DNA of 64,000 nucleotides, taken from the NCBI RefSeq assembly GCF_023206215.1, contig NZ_CP065800.1, forward strand, positions 2,170,001 to 2,234,000, in the 5' to 3' direction. The stretch comes from Butyrivibrio fibrisolvens (lineage in GTDB: Bacteria > Bacillota > Clostridia > Lachnospirales > Lachnospiraceae). The notes below the pieces were generated by a model. That model did no database searches, was not told the origin of the DNA, and saw nothing but the letters and a program-made list of their open reading frames with translations. Position 1 is the stretch's first letter; each line of letters begins with the position of its first letter. The translations under genes were made by a program, and so were the position numbers. Below are positions 48,701 to 58,787 of this stretch, in pieces.

Positions 48701-51700
48701 ATGTCAGCTTCAAATTCCAGTGTTAGAAAGACTAAATCAAGGGAAGGCAGTAGTAAGCAGAGGACTTCATCAAGAAGTAAGTCCCAAGGAACCAAGAGTT
48801 TAAAAGGTGGCAGTAACAGATCTACTTCCAAAAGAGTTTCCCGAGATAACTACATAGATGCCAGGATGTATGACGAGCAGGATGATCTTGGATATGCATT
48901 AAAAAGTGAGATAACGGCAATTGTCCTTATAGCTGCGGCAATTGCTCTTTTCCTGTGCAACTTTGGGCTTCTGGGTGCTTTTGGCGGTTTTTTGAGTGAG
49001 ATAATGTTCGGACTTTTTGGCCTTCTTGCTTTTGTTATGCCACTTATAGTAGGTGGAATGGTAGTGTTCTATATATCCAACCATGGGAGCATTCCGGCAG
49101 TTCGCAAGATTCTGTCCTGTATAGGTCTTACTTTTATCATGGGCATAGTTTTTGAACTGGTTTCGGGCAGGACATCTGCCTTGGAATTCGTTATCTCGGA
49201 TATATATCAAAGTGCTGCTATAGGACACAACGGCGGCGGAGTGTTGTTCGGCTCTATCGCTTATCTTCTCGATCACACTTTTTCACTTATAGGAACTGTG
49301 CTGATCCTTATAGTTGCAGCATCTATCTGCCTTGTGGTTCTTACAGAGAAGTCCCTTATAAGGGGCGTAAGGAAGGGAACTCATATGCTCAAAGAAAGGG
49401 CTTATGAGGATGCGGCTGCCTATTCTGAGCAGGTCCGCGTAAGAAGGATGCGTTTAGAAGAAAGAAGAGAAGCTCAGAGAAGGGAAAAAGAGCTCCTCCT
49501 TCAGCAAAAAGAGGATGAGAAGATTCTCAGGATGGATCACTATGTATCAGGAGTAGATACCAATACTGACCTGAGGGCGAGCGGTGATTTTGAAGATTCA
49601 GGTACAATGTCTGATGATGATGGCTATCTTGATGAGCCTGAATACGATCAGGAAGAAGAGATCATGGAAGAGCCAAAACCTGAACCAAGGATCCATACTT
49701 CCTTCTATGTTCCGGACAATTCGGAAGTACATGATGATATACATGAGATTACATTCAATACCTCTTATGAAGAACAGGCAGATGCCGGGTATAGAGTCAG
49801 CGCCAGTGATAATAGATCAGAGGATACTCAGACTTATAAAGCAGGCTTTAATGAGAATGTTAAGGCTGACAGCACGCTGGATGCAGGTGATGTCGGTATA
49901 GAGAGTAGCGGAAGTGATGCACCTTCGTCCCAGACCAGAAATGAGATCTATGCAGGTACTGACCTTAAGTTTGAGCAGATGCAGACTGTGGTTGAACCTG
50001 ATGGACAGCACAGATTTACCGGCAAGCTCAAGGCGCACCTTCCGGAAGATGATAGTTCTGAATCTTCTCAGGATGATATATTGATCCATGCAGGCGGCAG
50101 GGATTATGGTAACGGAATATCAGAAGAAGGTTATGGAATCCATGCCCAGGATCATGTATCTGCATCCAGATCTACTCAGAAGATTGATTCTATGGCAAAA
50201 GAACCTTCATATATGCCGGGAGAGATAAGCTATTCTAATGGAGCGGCTCCTTCAGCAGCATCCGGAAGCCGAAATGAGATGGCAAGACCTGCTTTTGAAG
50301 GAACAGGATCAGACACAAGTCTTGGCAGTAAGACAGCACAGACTGCCACAGCAAGTGCAGCTAAGCCGCCAAAGAAGTACAAGTTCCCGCCTACCAGCCT
50401 TCTTAAACCCGGAATGGGCAATAAGAATGCAGATTCTGCCAAGGTATTAAAACAGACAGCAGCCAAGCTTGAAAAGACACTTAAGACCTTCGGAGTTAAC
50501 GTTACTATCACAGATATAAGCCAGGGACCTACTGTTACAAGATATGAGCTTCAGCCTGAAGTTGGAGTCAAGGTATCCAAGATCGTCAATCTGCAGGATG
50601 ATATCAAGCTCAACCTTGCAGCAACTGATATAAGGATAGAAGCCCCTATCCCCGGCAAGGCAGCTGTAGGTATCGAAGTTCCTAATAAGGAAAATGTCAC
50701 AGTGTCTCTAAGAGAGCTTCTTGAATCAAGAGAGTTCAAGGAATCCAAGGCAGATCTTTCCTTTGCAGTCGGCAAGGATATAGGTGGCAAGACGATAGTT
50801 ACTGATATAGCCAAGATGCCTCATGTGCTTATAGCCGGCGCGACGGGATCAGGTAAGTCTGTATGTATCAATACGATGATACTGTCTATAATCTATAAGG
50901 CTAAGCCTGAAGATGTAAGACTTATCATGATCGATCCTAAGGTCGTAGAGCTGTCTGTGTACAATGGTATTCCTCATCTTCTCATACCTGTTGTCACAGA
51001 TCCCAAGAAAGCTGCTGCGGCTCTTAACTGGGCTGTTGCAGAGATGACCAGAAGATATAAGTATTTTGCAGAGGCAGAGGTTAGAGATCTTAAAGGCTAC
51101 AACGAATATGTAGAAGCTCATATGGCAGAGAATGAAAGCCTTAAGAAGCTTCCTAAGATCGTCATCATAGTAGATGAGCTTGCAGACCTTATGATGGTAT
51201 CTGCCAATGAAGTAGAAGAAGCAATCTGTCGTCTGGCTCAGCTTGCAAGAGCCTGCGGAATACACCTTGTTATCGCAACTCAGCGTCCTTCTGTTGATGT
51301 CATCACCGGACTTATCAAGGCCAACATGCCCAGCAGGATCGCATTTGCTGTTTCCAGTGGTACAGACAGCCGTACTATCCTTGATATGGTCGGTGCAGAG
51401 AAGCTGCTTGGTAAGGGTGATATGCTCTTTTATCCGCAGAGTGTCAGCAAACCGGTAAGACTTCAGGGCGCATTTGTTTCTGATTCTGAGATCAGCCAGG
51501 TTACAGATTACATCAAAGCTGATTCGCAGGATGATACTTATGATACAGAGATACAGGAAGCTGTTCAGAAGATGGAAGGACAGTCCGGTTCATCATCTGC
51601 GGACGGCTCTGCATCAGGCGGTCCTGACAGAGATGAGTATTTTGCAGATGCCGGTAGGTTTATCATTGATAAGGAAAAAGCTTCTATTGGTAATCTCCAA

Positions 51701-51850
51701 AGAGTGTTTAAAATAGGCTTTAACCGTGCTGCACGTATTATGGATCAGCTCTGCGAAGCTGGCGTAGTCGGTGAGGAAGAGGGTACTAAGCCAAGGAAGG
51801 TACTTATGTCCAAGGATGAATTCGAGTCTCTTCTAAACGGATCAAAATAA
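48701..51850 (+). CDS. FtsK/SpoIIIE-family DNA translocase
   Basis: A 1049-residue protein. Residues 1-65 are a basic low-complexity leader (Ser/Arg/Lys); residues about 66-225 hold four membrane segments (for example [20 protein letters not shown] and [20 protein letters not shown]). A long variable acidic linker runs to about residue 560. Then come the motor domains with Walker [17 protein letters not shown] (residues about 710-725), Walker [16 protein letters not shown] and the C-terminal gamma winged helix ([19 protein letters not shown]) that reads KOPS/SRS-type sequences. It pumps DNA during division, and in spore formers also into the forespore. It is likely essential and monocistronic. 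Confidence 0.95.
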   Translation: MSASNSSVRKTKSREGSSKQRTSSRSKSQGTKSLKGGSNRSTSKRVSRDNYIDARMYDEQDDLGYALKSEITAIVLIAAAIALFLCNFGLLGAFGGFLSEIMFGLFGLLAFVMPLIVGGMVVFYISNHGSIPAVRKILSCIGLTFIMGIVFELVSGRTSALEFVISDIYQSAAIGHNGGGVLFGSIAYLLDHTFSLIGTVLILIVAASICLVVLTEKSLIRGVRKGTHMLKERAYEDAAAYSEQVRVRRMRLEERREAQRREKELLLQQKEDEKILRMDHYVSGVDTNTDLRASGDFEDSGTMSDDDGYLDEPEYDQEEEIMEEPKPEPRIHTSFYVPDNSEVHDDIHEITFNTSYEEQADAGYRVSASDNRSEDTQTYKAGFNENVKADSTLDAGDVGIESSGSDAPSSQTRNEIYAGTDLKFEQMQTVVEPDGQHRFTGKLKAHLPEDDSSESSQDDILIHAGGRDYGNGISEEGYGIHAQDHVSASRSTQKIDSMAKEPSYMPGEISYSNGAAPSAASGSRNEMARPAFEGTGSDTSLGSKTAQTATASAAKPPKKYKFPPTSLLKPGMGNKNADSAKVLKQTAAKLEKTLKTFGVNVTITDISQGPTVTRYELQPEVGVKVSKIVNLQDDIKLNLAATDIRIEAPIPGKAAVGIEVPNKENVTVSLRELLESREFKESKADLSFAVGKDIGGKTIVTDIAKMPHVLIAGATGSGKSVCINTMILSIIYKAKPEDVRLIMIDPKVVELSVYNGIPHLLIPVVTDPKKAAAALNWAVAEMTRRYKYFAEAEVRDLKGYNEYVEAHMAENESLKKLPKIVIIVDELADLMMVSANEVEEAICRLAQLARACGIHLVIATQRPSVDVITGLIKANMPSRIAFAVSSGTDSRTILDMVGAEKLLGKGDMLFYPQSVSKPVRLQGAFVSDSEISQVTDYIKADSQDDTYDTEIQEAVQKMEGQSGSSSADGSASGGPDRDEYFADAGRFIIDKEKASIGNLQRVFKIGFNRAARIMDQLCEAGVVGEEEGTKPRKVLMSKDEFESLLNGSK

Positions 51851-52125
51851 GCGGGAATATATAGTCATAAACAGGGCCTGATGTTTAGAAAAATCTGGTA
51901 ATGAAAAGAAATTGATGGTCAGAGATTTTTATCATGAAAAGTTCCTGATGGTCAGAGTTTTTTTACCATAATAATACTAGACTTAATGGTTAGAGAAAAC
52001 TGATCGCAAAAAAATAAATGATCAGGAAATGAAATATGTGATTGATTACCTGAAGGATATGACATATATTTATAGACAGCCGGGACTTAAAATTTAAGTC
52101 AAAAGCTATATGAAGGAGGAGATTT
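51851..52125. other. Leader region of fhs with imperfect direct repeats
   Basis: 275 AT-rich bases. The stretch TTGATGGTCAGAGATTTTT (51911 on) is repeated as CTGATGGTCAGAGTTTTTT about 39 bases later, and a weaker third copy (TTAATGGTTAGAGAAAAC) follows. No terminator with GC-rich stem and no recognisable folate riboswitch is seen. Confidence 0.6.
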
Positions 52126-53796
52126 ATGAAAACAGACATCGAGATCGCACAGGAGGCGGTTAAACTGCCAATCAAGGAAATTGCAGCAAAAGTAGGAATG
52201 ACAGAAGATGATATTGAACCTTATGGCAAATATAAGGCCAAGATCACTGAGGAATTTCTTCAGAGTCTTAAGAACAAGCCTGCCGGCAAGCTGGTACTTG
52301 TTACTGCTATCAATCCTACACCTGCCGGAGAGGGTAAGACCACAACCAGCATAGGACTTGCTGACGCTCTTAACAGGATCGGAGTAAAGACAGTTGCAGC
52401 TCTTCGTGAGCCATCACTTGGACCGTGTTTCGGAATCAAAGGCGGAGCAGCAGGCGGCGGATATGCACAGTGCGTTCCCATGGAAGATATCAATCTTCAC
52501 TTCACAGGAGATTTTCATGCAATTACATCTGCTAACAATCTCCTTGCTGCCCTTCTTGATAATCATATTCAGCAGGGCAATGAACTTGGAATAGACACAA
52601 GACAGATCGTATGGAAGAGATGTCTTGATCTTAACGACAGAACCCTTCGTAATGTTGTTGTAGGTCTTGGTGCTAAGGCTGACGGTTTTGTAAGAGAAGA
52701 CCATTTTGCTATCACAGTTGCTACTGAAGTCATGGCAGCATTCTGTCTTGCTAATGATATAAGTGATCTTAAAGATAGACTTGGTCGTATCATTGTGGCT
52801 TATACATATGATGGAAAGCCGGTTACAGCTAGGGATCTTAACGCAGTTGGTTCTATGGCTGCACTTTTAAAGGATGCCATAAAGCCTAACCTTGTACAGA
52901 CACTTGAGCATACACCTGTTATCATCCATGGTGGTCCTTTTGCCAATATCGCTCACGGATGTAACTCAGTACGTGCTACCAATGCGGCTCTTCGCCTTGC
53001 AGATGTTGCAATTACAGAAGCAGGCTTTGGTGCAGATCTTGGAGCTGAGAAGTTCCTTGATATCAAGTGCCGTCAGGCAGGCCTTAAGCCTGATGCAGTT
53101 GTACTCGTTGCAACTATCAGAGCTTTGAAATATAATGGCGGAGTAGCTAAGGATCAGCTTGCTACGGAGAATCTTGAAGCGCTTAAAAAAGGTATCGTGA
53201 ACCTTGAGAAGCACATAGAGAACCTGCAGCAGTTCGGCGTTCCTGTTGTTGTAACTCTTAACTCTTTCACATCTGATACAGAAGCTGAGATAGCTTATGT
53301 AAGAGATTTTTGCCATGAACGTGACTGCGACTTTGCTCTTTCTGAAGTTTGGGCAAAAGGTGGTGAAGGCGGCGAAGAGCTGGCCCGTATGGTCATGAAT
53401 ACTCTTAATAATAAAAAGAGCAGTTATGAGCCTATCTATCCGCTTGATATGTCGCTTACAGATAAGATAGATACCATTGCTACCAAGATCTACGGAGCAG
53501 ATGGCGTAACATATACACCTGCAGCTGCAAGGCAGCTACAGAAGATCACAGAGCTTGGTTTTGGCAATCTCCCTGTTTGTATGGCCAAGACTCAGTATTC
53601 ACTTTCTGATGATCAGAAAGCTCTTGGAAGACCTAAGGATTTCAAGATCACTGTAAGAGAAGCTTATGTATCAGCCGGAGCAGGCTTTGTAGTAGCTATG
53701 ACCGGTTCCATTATGACAATGCCTGGTCTTCCTAAGCGACCGGCAGCCTTCGATATAGATGTCGATGATAATGGCAAGATCACAGGTCTTTTCTGA
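52126..53796 (+). CDS. fhs: Formate-tetrahydrofolate ligase
   Basis: A 556-residue enzyme that makes 10-formyl-tetrahydrofolate from formate, ATP and tetrahydrofolate, central to one-carbon metabolism and to the methyl branch of acetogens. The P-loop is [20 protein letters not shown]; other typical segments are [40 protein letters not shown] and the C-terminal [17 protein letters not shown]. Length is normal. AAGGAGGAG precedes the ATG. It is followed after 21 bases by an unrelated zinc-ribbon protein gene. Confidence 0.97.
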   Translation: MKTDIEIAQEAVKLPIKEIAAKVGMTEDDIEPYGKYKAKITEEFLQSLKNKPAGKLVLVTAINPTPAGEGKTTTSIGLADALNRIGVKTVAALREPSLGPCFGIKGGAAGGGYAQCVPMEDINLHFTGDFHAITSANNLLAALLDNHIQQGNELGIDTRQIVWKRCLDLNDRTLRNVVVGLGAKADGFVREDHFAITVATEVMAAFCLANDISDLKDRLGRIIVAYTYDGKPVTARDLNAVGSMAALLKDAIKPNLVQTLEHTPVIIHGGPFANIAHGCNSVRATNAALRLADVAITEAGFGADLGAEKFLDIKCRQAGLKPDAVVLVATIRALKYNGGVAKDQLATENLEALKKGIVNLEKHIENLQQFGVPVVVTLNSFTSDTEAEIAYVRDFCHERDCDFALSEVWAKGGEGGEELARMVMNTLNNKKSSYEPIYPLDMSLTDKIDTIATKIYGADGVTYTPAAARQLQKITELGFGNLPVCMAKTQYSLSDDQKALGRPKDFKITVREAYVSAGAGFVVAMTGSIMTMPGLPKRPAAFDIDVDDNGKITGLF

Positions 53797-53817
53797 TTTT
53801 TTGCAATGAGGTTAGTT

Positions 53818-55044
53818 ATGAAGTGTCCTAAATGCGGAGCTTTTATACCGGATGATGCGGTATATTGTCCATCATGTGGTGAAGAAATTAAAATTGTACC
53901 GGAGTTTGATCCGCTTGTAGAGAACAGAATAGATGAATCATTGTCTGTTCTGGCCAGCAGTCTTGATGACGGCGATGATACGTCTGATGACGAATATGAT
54001 GATTATGACGAGGAAGATGATTTTGATTCCAATGAAGAAGGTCATATATTCGGCAGCTATAAAGTGACGATATGTATATTATGTATCGTTCTGATAGCAC
54101 TTCTTGGAAGTATAGTTTATTATCTTATCAACGACAGATCATCTGATGTTAAAACAGATAATCCGTCAGTTAAGAGTACTGTGTCAGCAAGCGATTCTTC
54201 CCTGGAAGGTTCATCACAGGAAGCTGCGCTTACTGGGGAAGGTCCCGAAGCTCCGACATTTTCAGTGGCTTCCGGAACTTATGATGAGGAAATTGAAGTT
54301 TATATCGAAGCCGGAGAAGGCTCTATATACTATACTATCAACGGGGTTACACCTACACTTGCGGATTCTATCTTCAATGGTGTAGATCCTATAGTATTTG
54401 ATAAAAATGGTATATACACCCTCAAGGCTGTCCTTGTAGATAGTGACGGAGTCAAGTCTGAAGTTGCAACAGTTACATATGAGATCGCTATGCCAATACC
54501 TGATGCACCGACTATAATAGAGGATAGTGGCAATTATAACGTTGATACCCAGATAGCGGTAGTTACTTCAGAAGTAACTAATGTATATTACACAACAGAT
54601 GGAAGCGATCCGACTGCATCATCAACTTTATATACAGGACCTGTAAGCATGCCTTACGGAGAATCAGTATATAAATTTGTTGCCATCGACAATGAGACAG
54701 GAGCTGCAAGTGAGATAGTAGAGCGTACATATTCACTTCATTATACGGTCAATGTCTCAGAAGAATCTGCAGCATCACTACTGATCACTTCGCTTGTTCA
54801 AAAAGGCTACCTTCTTGACGGAAGCGGAGCGGTTGCTGGAATGGACGGATATAATACATATTCTGTTACTTCCACAGAAGTTATATCCAGTGGCGACTAT
54901 TATGTTTTTACAGAGTATCATATGTCTACAGATGGCAGCGCCACAGCTACAGGACTTTTATACGCGGTAAATGTGCACGACGGAGCTGTATACCGTCTTG
55001 GCACGGACGGAGCAGGAAATTATTTCCTTAAACAGCTTAGCTAA
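53818..55044 (+). CDS. Zinc-ribbon membrane protein with chitobiase-type C-terminal repeats
   Basis: A 408-residue protein: an N-terminal zinc ribbon CPKCGAFIPDDAVYCPSCG, an acidic cytoplasmic linker (Asp/Glu/Tyr-rich), one membrane segment (VTICILCIVLIALLGSIVYY) near residue 90, and an extracytoplasmic part with two CHB_HEX_C_1-type repeats (GSIYYTINGVTPTLADSIFN and NVYYTTDGSDPTASSTLYTG). The last 90 residues are another small domain. Chitobiase-type C-terminal repeats are common stalk modules in clostridial surface proteins. The ATG at 53818 (GAGG upstream) fits the zinc ribbon better than 53806. The function is unknown. Confidence 0.8.
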   Translation: MKCPKCGAFIPDDAVYCPSCGEEIKIVPEFDPLVENRIDESLSVLASSLDDGDDTSDDEYDDYDEEDDFDSNEEGHIFGSYKVTICILCIVLIALLGSIVYYLINDRSSDVKTDNPSVKSTVSASDSSLEGSSQEAALTGEGPEAPTFSVASGTYDEEIEVYIEAGEGSIYYTINGVTPTLADSIFNGVDPIVFDKNGIYTLKAVLVDSDGVKSEVATVTYEIAMPIPDAPTIIEDSGNYNVDTQIAVVTSEVTNVYYTTDGSDPTASSTLYTGPVSMPYGESVYKFVAIDNETGAASEIVERTYSLHYTVNVSEESAASLLITSLVQKGYLLDGSGAVAGMDGYNTYSVTSTEVISSGDYYVFTEYHMSTDGSATATGLLYAVNVHDGAVYRLGTDGAGNYFLKQLS

Positions 55045-55045
55045 G

Positions 55046-55084
55046 GCCCGGAAGTCCGCTATTTATGGACAGATCCGGCCTAAG
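55046..55084 (+). terminator. Hairpin after the zinc-ribbon protein gene
   Basis: AGGCCCGGA and TCCGGCCT with an inner GTCC/GGAC pair. No strong T run. Confidence 0.55.
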
Positions 55085-55142
55085 ACCTATTTTAAACAAA
55101 TGAATTTAGTTTCTAACGTTGCCACTTTACCACGTTTAAGTG

Positions 55143-55171
55143 TTGCAATGTTTTACAATTTGTTTTATGAT
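55143..55171 (+). promoter_or_regulatory. Promoter of the nfnAB operon
   Basis: TTGCAA (55143-55148) and TATGAT (55166-55171) with a 17-base spacer; start codon 42 bases downstream. Confidence 0.65.
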
Positions 55172-55212
55172 ACTGAAAAGTTGAAATTATTTAAGTAAGG
55201 AGAAACAGGACT

Positions 55213-56088
55213 ATGTTCAAGATTTTGGAAAGAAATGAGCTGGCAGCCCATATATATCAGATGGTTGTCGAGGCTCCACGTGTAGCAGCAGGATGTCTTC
55301 CAGGACAGTTCCTGATCGTGCGCGTAGATAAAGAGGGTGAGCGTATTCCTCTTACAATCTGCGATTATGACAGAGAAAAGGGAACTGTTGAGATTGTAGT
55401 TCAGTCAATCGGTGCTGAGACCAATCAGATTGCTAAGATGAAAGCAGGAGACAGCTTTGCTGACGTAGTAGGACCTCTTGGTAATCCTTCAGATCTTACA
55501 AAGGAAGACCCTGAAGAACTTAAGAACAAGAAGATCGTATTCATAGCAGGTGGTGTTGGAACAGCTCCTGTTTACCCTCAGGCTAAGTGGCTCAAGGAAC
55601 ATGGAGTTACAGCTGATGTTATCATAGGTGCCAAGAACAAGGATCTTGTAATCCTTGAAGATCGTTTCAAGACTGTATGTAATCTCTATGTAACAACAGA
55701 TGATGGTTCATATGGCAGAAGCGGTATGGTTACAAAGTGTCTTGAGGATCTTGTTAATGAAGGTCACAAGTATGATCTGTGTATCGCCATCGGACCTATG
55801 ATCATGATGAAATTCGTATGTAAGCTCACTAAGGAGCTCGGAATACCTACTATCGTATCCATGAATACTATCATGGTAGATGGAACAGGTATGTGCGGTG
55901 CATGCCGTCTTACAGTTGGAGATCAGGTCAAGTTCGCTTGTGTTGATGGTCCTGAATTTGATGGTCACCTTGTTGACTTCGATCAGGCTATGAACAGAAT
56001 GAAGCTTTATAAGAACGAGGAAACAAGACTTAAGCTTGCTGAAGAAGAAGGCGAGACACATAAGGGTCACTGCGGAGTTTGTGAATAA
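55213..56088 (+). CDS. nfnA: NfnA, NADH-dependent ferredoxin:NADP oxidoreductase small subunit
   Basis: A 291-residue FAD and NAD(H)-binding protein of the ferredoxin-NADP reductase type with a C-terminal [2Fe-2S] site (GTGMCGACRLTVGDQVKFAC). Other segments: FLIVRVDKEGERIPLTICD (FAD) and VFIAGGVGTAPVYPQAKWL (NAD). With NfnB it forms the electron-bifurcating transhydrogenase that couples NADPH, NADH and ferredoxin, typical of strict anaerobes. Alternatives are sulfide dehydrogenase SudB or PyrK-like; the NfnB-type gene 16 bases downstream decides. AAGGAG precedes the ATG. Confidence 0.92.
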   Translation: MFKILERNELAAHIYQMVVEAPRVAAGCLPGQFLIVRVDKEGERIPLTICDYDREKGTVEIVVQSIGAETNQIAKMKAGDSFADVVGPLGNPSDLTKEDPEELKNKKIVFIAGGVGTAPVYPQAKWLKEHGVTADVIIGAKNKDLVILEDRFKTVCNLYVTTDDGSYGRSGMVTKCLEDLVNEGHKYDLCIAIGPMIMMKFVCKLTKELGIPTIVSMNTIMVDGTGMCGACRLTVGDQVKFACVDGPEFDGHLVDFDQAMNRMKLYKNEETRLKLAEEEGETHKGHCGVCE

Positions 56089-56104
56089 AATAGGAGATTA
56101 ACAA

Positions 56105-57505
56105 ATGGCTATAGAAGTTGATGTTTTAAAGAGAGTTCCTGTTCGTGAGCAGGACCCTAAGGTTCGTGCTACGAATTTTGAAGAAGTATGTCTTGGTTAT
56201 AACAAGGAAGAGGCTGAGGCTGAAGCAACACGCTGTCTTAACTGTAAGAATCCTCAGTGTCAGAAGGGATGCCCTGTTGCCATCAATATCCCTGCTTTCA
56301 TTCAAGAAGTTAAAGAGGGCAATGTAGAAGCTGCATATCAGATCATCAGCGAGTCTTCTGCACTTCCTGCTGTATGCGGACGTGTATGCCCTCAGGAGTC
56401 ACAGTGTGAAGGTAAGTGTATCAGAGGCTTCAAGGGTGAGCCTGTATCTATCGGTAAGCTCGAAAGATATGTTGCTGATACAGCCAGAGAGATGGGCATC
56501 GTACCAGAGGGTGCTAAAGAGAAGAAGAATCACAAGGTCGCTGTTATTGGATCAGGTCCTTCCGGCCTTACATGTGCAGGAGATCTTGCTAAGCTTGGAT
56601 ATGATGTAACTATATTTGAGGCACTTCATGAAGCAGGCGGTGTTCTTGTATACGGTATTCCTGAATTCCGTCTTCCTAAAGAGAAAGTTGTTAAGAAAGA
56701 GATCGAGAACGTAGAAAAGCTCGGTGTTAAGATCGAGAAGGATGTTGTCATCGGTAAGAGTGTAACAATTGATTCTCTTATGAAAAATGAAGGATTTGAT
56801 GCTGTATTCGTAGGATCAGGTGCAGGACTTCCTAAGTTCATGCATATCCCGGGTGAGCAGGCACTTGGCGTATTCTCAGCCAATGAGTTCCTTACACGTT
56901 CAAACCTCATGAAGGCATTCAGCAAGGATTCTACAACACCTATCATGCATCCTAAGAAGACTGTAGTAGTTGGTGGTGGTAACGTTGCTATGGATGCTGC
57001 CAGAACAGCACTTCGTCTTGGTTCAGAGGTACATGTTGTATATCGTCGTTCTGAAGAAGAGCTTCCTGCACGTAAAGAGGAAGTTGAGCATGCTAAGCAG
57101 GAAGGTGTAGTATTTGACCTTCTTAACAATCCTGTAGAGATCCTTACAGATGAAGAAGGATGGGTAAGAGGTTGCAGATGCATTAAGATGAAACTTGGCG
57201 AACCTGATGAATCAGGTAGAAGAAGCCCTATTGAAATCCCGGGTTCTGAGTTCGAGATCGAATGTGATGCTGTGATCATGTCACTTGGAACAAGTCCTAA
57301 TCCGCTTATCAGTTCTACAACAGAAGGACTTGAGATCAACAAGCGTAAATGTATCATTGCACAGGAAGATAACGGTCAGACATCCAAGAAGGGTGTATTT
57401 GCAGGTGGAGATGCTGTAACAGGTGCAGCTACAGTTATCCTTGCAATGGGAGCCGGCAAAGCTGCTGCAGCAGGTATCGATGAGTACCTCAGATCTCTTG
57501 ATTAA
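56105..57505 (+). CDS. nfnB: NfnB / glutamate synthase small-subunit-type flavoprotein
   Basis: A 466-residue protein of the GltD/NfnB family. N-terminal cysteines for two [4Fe-4S] clusters: CLNCKNPQCQKGCPVAINIP and CGRVCPQESQCEGKC; FAD site VIGSGPSGLTCAGDLAKLG; NADPH site VVVGGGNVAMDAARTALRLG; C-terminal second FAD half GVFAGGDAVTGAATVILAMG. With nfnA directly upstream it is the large subunit of the bifurcating transhydrogenase rather than a glutamate synthase subunit (no gltB nearby). TAGGAG precedes the ATG. The operon ends in the hairpin at 57540. Confidence 0.92.
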   Translation: MAIEVDVLKRVPVREQDPKVRATNFEEVCLGYNKEEAEAEATRCLNCKNPQCQKGCPVAINIPAFIQEVKEGNVEAAYQIISESSALPAVCGRVCPQESQCEGKCIRGFKGEPVSIGKLERYVADTAREMGIVPEGAKEKKNHKVAVIGSGPSGLTCAGDLAKLGYDVTIFEALHEAGGVLVYGIPEFRLPKEKVVKKEIENVEKLGVKIEKDVVIGKSVTIDSLMKNEGFDAVFVGSGAGLPKFMHIPGEQALGVFSANEFLTRSNLMKAFSKDSTTPIMHPKKTVVVGGGNVAMDAARTALRLGSEVHVVYRRSEEELPARKEEVEHAKQEGVVFDLLNNPVEILTDEEGWVRGCRCIKMKLGEPDESGRRSPIEIPGSEFEIECDAVIMSLGTSPNPLISSTTEGLEINKRKCIIAQEDNGQTSKKGVFAGGDAVTGAATVILAMGAGKAAAAGIDEYLRSLD

Positions 57506-57539
57506 TTTTTAACTTTTATTAAAGAAAAATTTACATAAT

Positions 57540-57574
57540 AAGGGCGTACGGGTTCAACCTGTATGCCCTTTTGT
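57540..57574 (+). terminator. Terminator of nfnAB
   Basis: AAGGGCGTACGGGTT and AACCTGTATGCCCTT pair with a one-base centre and a few G-U pairs; TTTTG follows. Confidence 0.85.
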
Positions 57575-57730
57575 GGTATTATATAGGGAGTTATAAATAC
57601 CTTTGGTCTATGATTTTACACGTTCTGTGACTAATCGCGACACAGCTTTCAAGATAGTCTTGGGGTATTATATAAAGGGGACGATAGATAAGAAAATCTT
57701 ACGCATTTTCAAAATATTATATTTAGTGCG

Positions 57731-57768
57731 CTGACTCGTTCATATATGATTAAATATGAACGAGTCAG
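57731..57768. promoter_or_regulatory. Perfect palindrome (15-8-15), probable operator
   Basis: CTGACTCGTTCATAT and ATATGAACGAGTCAG flank an eight-base spacer, and AGTG/CACT extend the symmetry to 57725-57774. No T run follows. It lies 39 bases before the start of the gene at 57808. The size and spacing are the same as those of the palindrome at 11551, but the sequence is different. Confidence 0.65.
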
Positions 57769-57807
57769 TACACTAGGATGTATGCGTATTATTGGAGGAT
57801 TATTATA

Positions 57808-58284
57808 ATGGGATACAGATCTAATGAAGATATGGCAGAGGATAATCATTCCTCAGCTGTCGTACTTATAAGTGTCGGTACTTTAGGACTTATTGCTGAT
57901 ATATACATGCTTATCAAAAATCCCCTTGCAATGCCTATGTTTAATAAATATATGACAACAGGTATAATGGGCTCATTATTTGTGCTTTTTATAGTCATGG
58001 GTGCTCTGGCCATGAGGAATTACAAAAGGTTCAACGAGGAAGCTGTCAAGGAGAGCACTCTGGCTGACAAGATTCATGAATGGTGCGTAGATAATCTTAC
58101 AGCAGATACTATCTGCGACGCTCTTGAAGCAGAAGACCCAGACGATGATATGTCCGGAGACGGTGTCATATTTTATAAAAGGACAGCATATATGAAAGAA
58201 CGCATAACTTCTAAATTCCTGAATCTGGATGAAGATATGCTGGATAGATTTATAGAAAAATATTATAGTGAGATCTTTTCTTAA
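57808..58284 (+). CDS. Membrane protein with two transmembrane segments
   Basis: A 158-residue protein. Two hydrophobic segments (AVVLISVGTLGLIADIYMLI and TGIMGSLFVLFIVMGALAMR) lie in the first 75 residues; a soluble, acidic helical C-terminal domain follows (LADKIHEWCVDNLTADTICD). I do not recognise the family. GGAGGATT precedes the ATG at 57808; ten codons upstream in the open frame have no signal. The palindrome at 57731 probably controls it. The rlmH gene follows after 23 bases, so the whole run 57808-61783 may be one transcript. Confidence 0.7.
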   Translation: MGYRSNEDMAEDNHSSAVVLISVGTLGLIADIYMLIKNPLAMPMFNKYMTTGIMGSLFVLFIVMGALAMRNYKRFNEEAVKESTLADKIHEWCVDNLTADTICDALEAEDPDDDMSGDGVIFYKRTAYMKERITSKFLNLDEDMLDRFIEKYYSEIFS

Positions 58285-58307
58285 AAGGATACGGAAAGTG
58301 TGAAATT

Positions 58308-58787
58308 ATTAAAATAAGTATACTATGTGTAGGCAAGATAAAAGAAAAATATTGGAATGACGCTATAGCAGAATATACTAAGCGTCTTACCAGATACTGC
58401 AAACCTGAGATCATCGAGGTTGCAGATGAGAAGACACCTGACAATGCTCCTGAAGCTATAGAGCAGATGATCAAGGACAAGGAAGGGGAGAAGCTTTTAA
58501 AGCATGTCGATCCTAAGGCCAAGGTCATAGCTCTGGCTATCAAAGGAAAAAAGGTTGATTCTCCCGGATTTGCAAAATGGATAGATTCATATGCGATATC
58601 CGGATGCAGTCATATCCAGTTCGTGATAGGTGGATCGCTGGGACTGTCTGATGCAGTTTTAGAAAGAGCAGACGGACAGATCAGTTTTTCGGATATGACT
58701 TTTCCTCATCAGATGATGAGAGTTGTACTACTGGAACAGATATACAGATCATATAAAATTCTAAGCGGGGAGCCGTACCATAAATGA
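58308..58787 (+). CDS. rlmH: 23S rRNA (pseudouridine-1915-N3)-methyltransferase, ATT start
   Basis: A 159-residue SPOUT-class methyltransferase, exactly the usual RlmH length. Starting at the ATT codon at 58308 the frame reads MKISILCVGKIKEKYWNDAI, the typical RlmH N-terminus; the C-terminus has the SAM-binding knot FVIGGSLGLSDAVL, SFSDMTFPHQMMR and the final EPYHK. There is no ATG, GTG or TTG in frame near this position; the first ATG is at 58467 and would remove the first 53 residues. GGAAAG lies nine bases before the ATT. It methylates pseudouridine 1915 in helix 69. It overlaps the next gene by four bases. Confidence 0.88.
   Translation: MKISILCVGKIKEKYWNDAIAEYTKRLTRYCKPEIIEVADEKTPDNAPEAIEQMIKDKEGEKLLKHVDPKAKVIALAIKGKKVDSPGFAKWIDSYAISGCSHIQFVIGGSLGLSDAVLERADGQISFSDMTFPHQMMRVVLLEQIYRSYKILSGEPYHK

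Noticed and set aside
52000..52125. Tetrahydrofolate riboswitch before fhs
   Set aside because: The conserved folate-binding junction motifs are not present.
56626..57357. 243-codon minus-strand open frame inside nfnB
   Set aside because: Antisense of a highly conserved gene with Ser/Leu/Pro-rich content; a coding shadow.
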